Source: Valencia hispanica
Lineage: Eukaryota > Chordata > Actinopteri > Cyprinodontiformes > Valenciidae
NCBI GenBank assembly: GCA_963556495.2
Contig: OY747711.1
Location: 33,467,414-33,531,413, forward strand
Length of the DNA: 64,000 bases
Direction: 5' to 3'
Within the stretch, counting starts at the first letter, position 1, and each line of letters begins with the position of its first letter. Below the pieces are notes generated by a model. It was given only the letters and a program-made list of their open reading frames with translations. It did no database searches and was not told the DNA's origin. Both the position numbers and the translations under genes were made by a program. Positions 59,051-64,000 of the stretch are shown in pieces.

Positions 59051-60090
59051 TTGAAATATCTTGACTGCATATATTGAGTCTATATCATATATTAGTTTCA
59101 CCTTTTAAGTTGAATTACTGAAATAAATGAACTTTTGCTCGATATTCTAATTTCCACTAGTTCTCTATGTGGTTTTCCTGGTGGAAGGTGAAACTTAAGT
59201 CCTTGACATACTCTGACAGGTTTTCTTCCATGATTGCACTGTTTTCTGTTTCATCCAGCTTTCTATCAGCTCTGACCAGTTTTCATGTTCCTGCTGAGGG
59301 AGAACATCTAAACAGCATGCTGCCAGCGCCGTATTTCACCTTGTGACTGGTGCGTTCAGGGTGGTCTGCAGTTTTAGCTTTCCACTTTGCATGTGGGCAA
59401 GGAAGGTTTTAGGCTAATCTGAACAGAGCATTTTCTCCCACATGTTTGCTGTATCTCCTACACGACTTGTGGTAGATCCCATTTGGAATCTCTTACTGTT
59501 TTCAATCAACAATTACTTTCTTCTCACCACTCTTAGGAGCAGATTTTTTGGAGTGCATGTCTGAAAGTTATCCGTCTAATAGCTTCTCCCTCCTGAGCTG
59601 TGGATCTCATAGCTTGTGATTTTGATTTATACCTAACCCTGTTTTAAACTTCTCGACAACTTAATGTTATGACCTGCCTGGTGTATTCATCGGTCTTCGT
59701 AGATGGTGAATGGGCTGAATTTATGTAGAACTTAACACCCACATAAGGGCCTCAAGACAGGAGAAAGCTGGGATGGAACCTACAACCTTCAAATAGTAAG
59801 AGGACAACTCTACCACTGAGCCACAGTCACCACATGATCCTGTTTGCTCACTTATGTTCTCCAAACTGATCAGATGACGTCTGTAGGCAATTTTATTTAC
59901 GGTTATCAGAGTAAAGTGGGTTAAATATATATGCACATCACATTGTTCATCACATTTCAAAGTACAAAGGAACATCCATAATTCTTCATTAATTTCACAA
60001 TTTTGCACGATTTAGTGTTGGCCTATTGCATAGAATCAGAATAAAATGTGGTTGTAATGTTAAAAACATAAAAAGATGTTTTTCAAGATC

Positions 60091-60926
60091 TATATTCATA
60101 TACAATAGTTCTGTTTTCTGGGTTTGTGTTTGCTTTGTGAACAAAACAGGAAAAATGATCCCAAGGGATTACCTGTTTCTTGGAAAAAACTTTAAAATAA
60201 AAGCCTCTATACTAACAGAGATGATCACATTTAATTTTGTAAAATAACATGAGGCAGATTTTAGAGGGTAAAATCTCAACATACAGAAAAGCAGCAATCA
60301 AAGGATTTGAATAGGATATAAAACATTAATTAACTCAGTGAAAAGTGGAACGTTGTAAGGCATTGAAGACAGATAGGCTTCTACTGTCTCAAGGAACTTT
60401 AAACACTTCAAAGACAGAATACTCCACTGATATAACTCCTGGACTAATATTAGATGTTAAAGAAAGATAAATGATGAAGTTTTTCTCCTTCTTTCCCACC
60501 AACACAATCTATAATGCTGTCCAGTGGTGTCATGATGACTTTATTAATACTTTTGAAGACCTGAGAAGAAGAACTAAATCAGGCTGACAGTGTCTGCGAA
60601 TAAGTTATCAAAGTCTGTTAAAGTACAAATTTAAATTAGTTCATTGTGCTCTTAATATATTAAATGGATGCTCTATGAATTAAATCTTTGACCTTCTGGT
60701 TTGAGACAAAGTCGCTTCACACCACTGCACAATATAACCTGCACAATGGCTGCTTACAAGATTGTGGATGGATGAGCTAAAATGCACAACGTAATTAAAT
60801 CAGAACCTTGCACTCAAGGTTAAAGGCAGATTTCCTAAAGGTGGGACATTACTCACCAGCCTCTTGTTTATGTCACTGTGGTTACCTGTGCTCATCATAG
60901 AACATTAATACCTGGCAACCCTCTCC
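60091..60926. other. Intergenic, nothing recognised
   Basis: AT-rich sequence without open frames or repeat ends that I can identify. Confidence 0.4.
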
Positions 60927-60930
60927 TTAA

Positions 60931-61883
60931 AGTGTAACTAAACCCCAAAACAACTTTTCTTTTGCTTCTAAACTGTATAAATGGGTCTTTACCAATGCAA
61001 TCTTTCAGTTTCTGGGGATATTTTTACATTTTGGTGTAAATTTTAATTTAATTTTAACTTTAATTCTACACTTTTTGGTCTAAAAACTTCTTAGTTCTGC
61101 CCCCTTAGGGTTGAACGGTGGCTACTACATTTGAATTTTGTGATTGGTGGAGAGCGGTACATCTTTACGTCACAGGCATTGACTGTGTCACAGCAGCCAT
61201 GGTCTCACAGACACGCCCCGTGGGTTTGGGTATAAAACTATCAGACATACCGGGCCGGACCCGTGGTGAGTTTGGAGTTGGATTGGTTTTTTCAGGTTAC
61301 CATTATTATCACATTAGCACTTAGTTAGCTTAGCTAACATACTGTTTTGAACGTTACCCTACGGGTTAGGGGTAACGTTAGCCTATGTTAGCATTACCAC
61401 TCAGAGACTGGACCCATCCTGTCTCTCTTTCCCTCAGCAGCAGCGGCAGCCTCGGGCAGCGCTGACTCAGCGCCCTGAGCCAGCGGCTCGAATTGATAGG
61501 GCTCGCGGCCGCTGGGCTCCATAAAGCCTCCCTCTATCTCCGATATCGGCGGAGGAGATCCCCTGGCTCAGGGCGCCGCCCGAGCTCGGTGATGCTGAGG
61601 CAGAGGGAGACAGGAGGGGTCCAGTCTCTGAGTGGTAATGCTAACGTTCAAAACAGATGAATGTTGATCAGATCGATCAGTCGCAAAACTGCCAACGGTC
61701 ACTGTCCATGTTTCAGTGTCACATTAAGCGAGCTGTCACTGCCCTCCTGAACACACACCCACGTTCCCCCCTCCGCTTTTCCCCCACACTTGGCCATACC
61801 CCTCCGTTCTTCCTGGCACCGCCCATTTTTTCAAATGTTGTCTGGGGGCGGGGTTATGATTTTTCAGGGGGTTCAGTTACACT
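60931..61883. mobile_element. MITE-like element with TTAA flanks and internal hairpin
   Basis: The left end AGTGTAACTAAACCCC is the imperfect inverse of the right end (reverse complement AGTGTAACTGAACCCCC). TTAA flanks both sides (60927-60930 and 61884-61887). Inside, 61342-61487 and 61563-61656 form a second inverted pair (CTGTTTTGAACGTTA; ACCACTCAGAGACTGGACCC). No transposase. Confidence 0.65.
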
Positions 61884-62232
61884 TTAAATATAGATCACAA
61901 AAGACTACCAGGTTGTTTCTTCAAGCAAAATGCTGGGTTTATGCTGTTGGGGCAGAAGAAAGTTTTAATCAAACATTGTGTAAAACATAATGACTCAGGT
62001 TGTTGGCATGGGAAACAAAAAATCTCATCATCAACCATTTTTAACTATACAGTGCCCTGATTGGGCTCCTCCAAAGGTAAAATAAAAAATCATATGGTAA
62101 AATTATCCTGTTCAGTAATGTTGATGTTGTTCAGTTGTATGGGTGAAGTTGCAATAAGATTTGAGTTTAAGAAGATTAGCCTTTTACTTGCGACAGTAAG
62201 TTACTTGCTTTTGCATAGGTTGCACTACTTAG

Positions 62233-62976
62233 CAGCGGTGTGGACTCGAGTCATGTGACTTGGACTCGAGTCAGACTTGAGTCAGGAATTTGATGACTTT
62301 AGACTCGACTTGATAAAATGTACAAAGACTTGCAACTTGACTTGGACTTTAACACCAATGACTCGTGACTTTACTTGGACTTGTGCCTTTTGACTTGAGA
62401 AGACTTGCTACTTCCCATGAAAACTGGGGGAAAAATATTTTACACACCATGGAGGCATTCCAATGATATTATCAGGTTGGTCCAGTTTTTCAGAAGTGAT
62501 CATTTTGAGGGGTGAGGATTTTACTGATGACATGTTTAAAAAAGTTTAGGTTAAAAGGACCCATGTCTATTTGAAAGTTAAACTGTTTTGCAATATGAGG
62601 TCATTACAATACAGGACTGAAGCTGCTGTGCATTGTTCTAGTGCAATATGCTGTTGAAATACAAGCATTTTTTGTGAAAATTAAACTTTCAGTTTTTTAC
62701 TGTATTTGAATGATGTTATTGTATAAATAGAGGTTTAAATAAATACAAATCTTACAGACATACATGATTTGTATAAATTTATTTCTGTGGTAAAAGGACT
62801 TGAAATGATTTGAAACTAAAATGGTAGACTTTTGACTCTACTTGAGACTTGTTGGCTTTAACTTTTGACTCGACTCAGGACTTCCCTCGTCTTTGACTCG
62901 ACTTGACTCGGGACTCGAGGACAAAGACTTGAGACTTACTTGTGACTTGCAAAACAATGACTTTGTCCCACCTCTG
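62233..62976. mobile_element. hAT MITE with 8-bp duplication CTACTTAG
   Basis: The ends CAGCGGTGTGGAC and (inverse) CAGAGGTGGGAC are hAT-like. The exact 8-mer CTACTTAG flanks it (62225-62232 and 62977-62984). The subterminal zones are packed with short GACTTG/GACTCGAGTC units on both sides, a feature of a widespread fish hAT MITE family. No coding capacity. Confidence 0.8.
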
Positions 62977-62998
62977 CTACTTAGACAGTGTTACTTAG

Positions 62999-63378
62999 TA
63001 GGGATGTGTATTGGCAAAAATCTGGCGATACGATATGTATCACGATACAGGGGAGACAATACAGTATATTGCCATACTATGAGTAAGACTATATATTGTG
63101 ATTTTTAAAACTGAACTTAACTATAGAAAAACTGTCACAGCATTCAAAACACTCCAACCTGTTTCATTGATAACACATCCAGTTTTATTACTAGATCTAG
63201 TTGATCCACTGGAATGAAGAAGGTGAAAATAGCCACCAACTACCAGTCCTACTTTTAATTTTACTACAAAAATTATTGTCATCAGTAATGGTTCTGTTCA
63301 GATTCTAAAAAATTCACTCAATATCGTAACCTAAAATATTGCGATATATCGGCATATCTATATTTTCTTACATCCCTA
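62999..63378. mobile_element. Second hAT-like MITE at a near-identical target
   Basis: The ends TAGGGATGTG and (inverse) TAGGGATGTAAG are inverted. Flanks are TTACTTAG (62991-62998) and CTACTTAG (63379-63386), 7 of 8 identical. AT-rich body with ATCGCAATAT/GATACGATAT strings typical of this MITE type. Non-autonomous. Confidence 0.7.
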
Positions 63379-63386
63379 CTACTTAG

Positions 63387-64000
63387 GCTGTGGTAGCTAT
63401 ATGCACAACCTGTGTAGTAAGGAATGTGGCAAATGGCTGTCCTAAAAGTCTCTACAAGTTACTAAAGGATGTAATCAGTTTGTTTGCATGATCTTCTGTT
63501 TCCAGGCTCAAAACTTGTAAAAGTGACCCAAAAGAGAGGCTCCAGCAATTTGCCTATATATTTTTTTGCTTGGCTTTGTAAATTCTGGTTTAGTTTTTAA
63601 CCTCATATACCACTTAGAAGGTTACCCCAAATAACAACAACATAGTCGGCTTTGGCTTCATGCATACAAAATTCATTTGAAGTCTTTAAACAGAGGTTTA
63701 GAGGCTGCACTAATCGCAGCTGAGAGGGACTGCTTGAGGACCGGGCCACCTGTGAGTGTTCTGCAACAGGTAAGGGGTGCATTGTAGTACCTGCTGCTTG
63801 TTGAGAACAGCAAGAACAATATGTACTTTCATGCTAGAGCCTCTGGAAATCTCTAACCCCAAAAAGTCAAAATATTTGTTGATTTATTAAAAAAGTGTTG
63901 CTAAAATTTCAGTTGCTAACTTGAAAACACATGACTTTTAAGTGTTTATGCATTTGCAGGTTGTTGTTTTTTTTTGTTTTTTTTTTTGGGACTGCTGTGC
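63387..64000. other. Right-edge intergenic sequence, nothing recognised
   Basis: No exon, RNA gene or repeat end is visible. A T-rich run lies at 63967-63988. Confidence 0.4.

Larger units (their letters stand above)
56700..59156 (-). mobile_element. Younger Tc1-like element with transposase pseudogene and three insertions
   Basis: The termini are inverted: GTGAAAGTCGAAAAATTTGA at the left and GATATTCTAATTTCCAC at the right, with AAAGTTCATTCATTTCAG in both arms. On the minus strand, 58190-57960 gives the helix-turn-helix part (CSQSAVSKHINRRLCGR, RPFKSVGDLHREWTEAGVSA). 57387-56940 gives the catalytic end (VLIWGAMSSAG, WLANLPDLNLIQNLWGIAKR, RPNNAEELKAALEASW). The gene is broken by an insertion and by substitutions. 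Confidence 0.8.
56360..60090 (-). mobile_element. Old Tc1-like element split by a younger Tc1
   Basis: 56360-56698 carries the left terminal region and antisense start of the common fish Tc1 family (TTGTGTGATAGATCAACACAAA, TAGAACCACCTTTAACTG). 59157-60090 continues it (GGTTTTCTTCCATGATTGC, AGCATGCTGCCAGCGCC, GAGCTGTGGATCTCATAG) and ends with the inverse terminus (TTTTGCACGATTTAGTGTTGG). The gap between is filled by the element at 56700-59156. A short dispersed repeat piece lies at 59700-59840. Confidence 0.7.

Noticed and set aside
1..64000. CRISPR arrays, operons, replication origins, tRNA or rRNA genes
   Set aside because: The window is clearly vertebrate. The only tRNA-like sequence is the SINE head at 11.4 kb, and the short tandem arrays are microsatellites.

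Overview
This is vertebrate nuclear DNA, almost certainly from a ray-finned teleost. The four genes have many small exons with GT..AG introns. Intergenic and intronic DNA is packed with fish-type repeats: Tc1/mariner remnants, hAT and TAA- or TTAA-flanked MITEs, L2-type LINE ends, a tRNA-derived SINE and L1-like poly(A) retroposons. No prokaryotic operon, CRISPR array or complete viral genome is visible. The repeat set would fit a killifish or livebearer relative, but that is a weak inference.

Gene layout from left to right: PIBF1 (minus, 14 coding exons, 28270 to 7449, with its last exons beyond the left edge); DIS3 (plus, 21 exons, 30967-39700, complete, 950 codons before the stop); BORA (minus, 11 coding exons, 46196-40617, complete, 554 codons); MZT1 (plus, 3 exons, 46860-49208, complete, 73 codons). 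I assembled every exon by hand; all splice phases close and each spliced length is close to that of the human protein. Order and orientation match the human 13q21-q22 block (MZT1-BORA-DIS3-PIBF1, mirrored), so this is an ancient syntenic microcluster. PIBF1/DIS3 and BORA/MZT1 are head-to-head pairs, and DIS3/BORA are tail-to-tail with predicted 3' ends only tens of bases apart. Three of the four products act on centrosomes or the mitotic spindle: PIBF1 at centriolar satellites, BORA in Aurora A-PLK1 activation and MZT1 in the gamma-tubulin ring complex. DIS3 is the catalytic subunit of the RNA exosome.

Region by region: 1-7448 is repeat-rich (nested MITEs 771-2090, an L1-like retroposon 2175-2765, Tc1 pieces, and a hAT-like element 4688-6919 holding a fold-back element with about 350-bp arms). 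7449-28270 is PIBF1 with TE-filled introns. 28271-30966 is the PIBF1/DIS3 divergent promoter region with a fresh-looking retroposon. 30967-40616 holds DIS3 and the convergent 3' ends. 40617-46859 holds BORA and the BORA/MZT1 promoter, which has a CCAAT pair plus a CHR-like motif. 46860-49208 is MZT1. 49209-64000 has no gene that I can recognise: LINE ends near 51.7-53.3 kb, a possible conserved noncoding block at 54.2-55.7 kb, a deep transposon nest at 56.3-60.1 kb and three MITEs at 60.9-63.4 kb.

I found no undescribed gene system. The most notable signals are the two divergent promoters, the transposon nests with clean target duplications, and a long palindrome inside a Tc1 copy.
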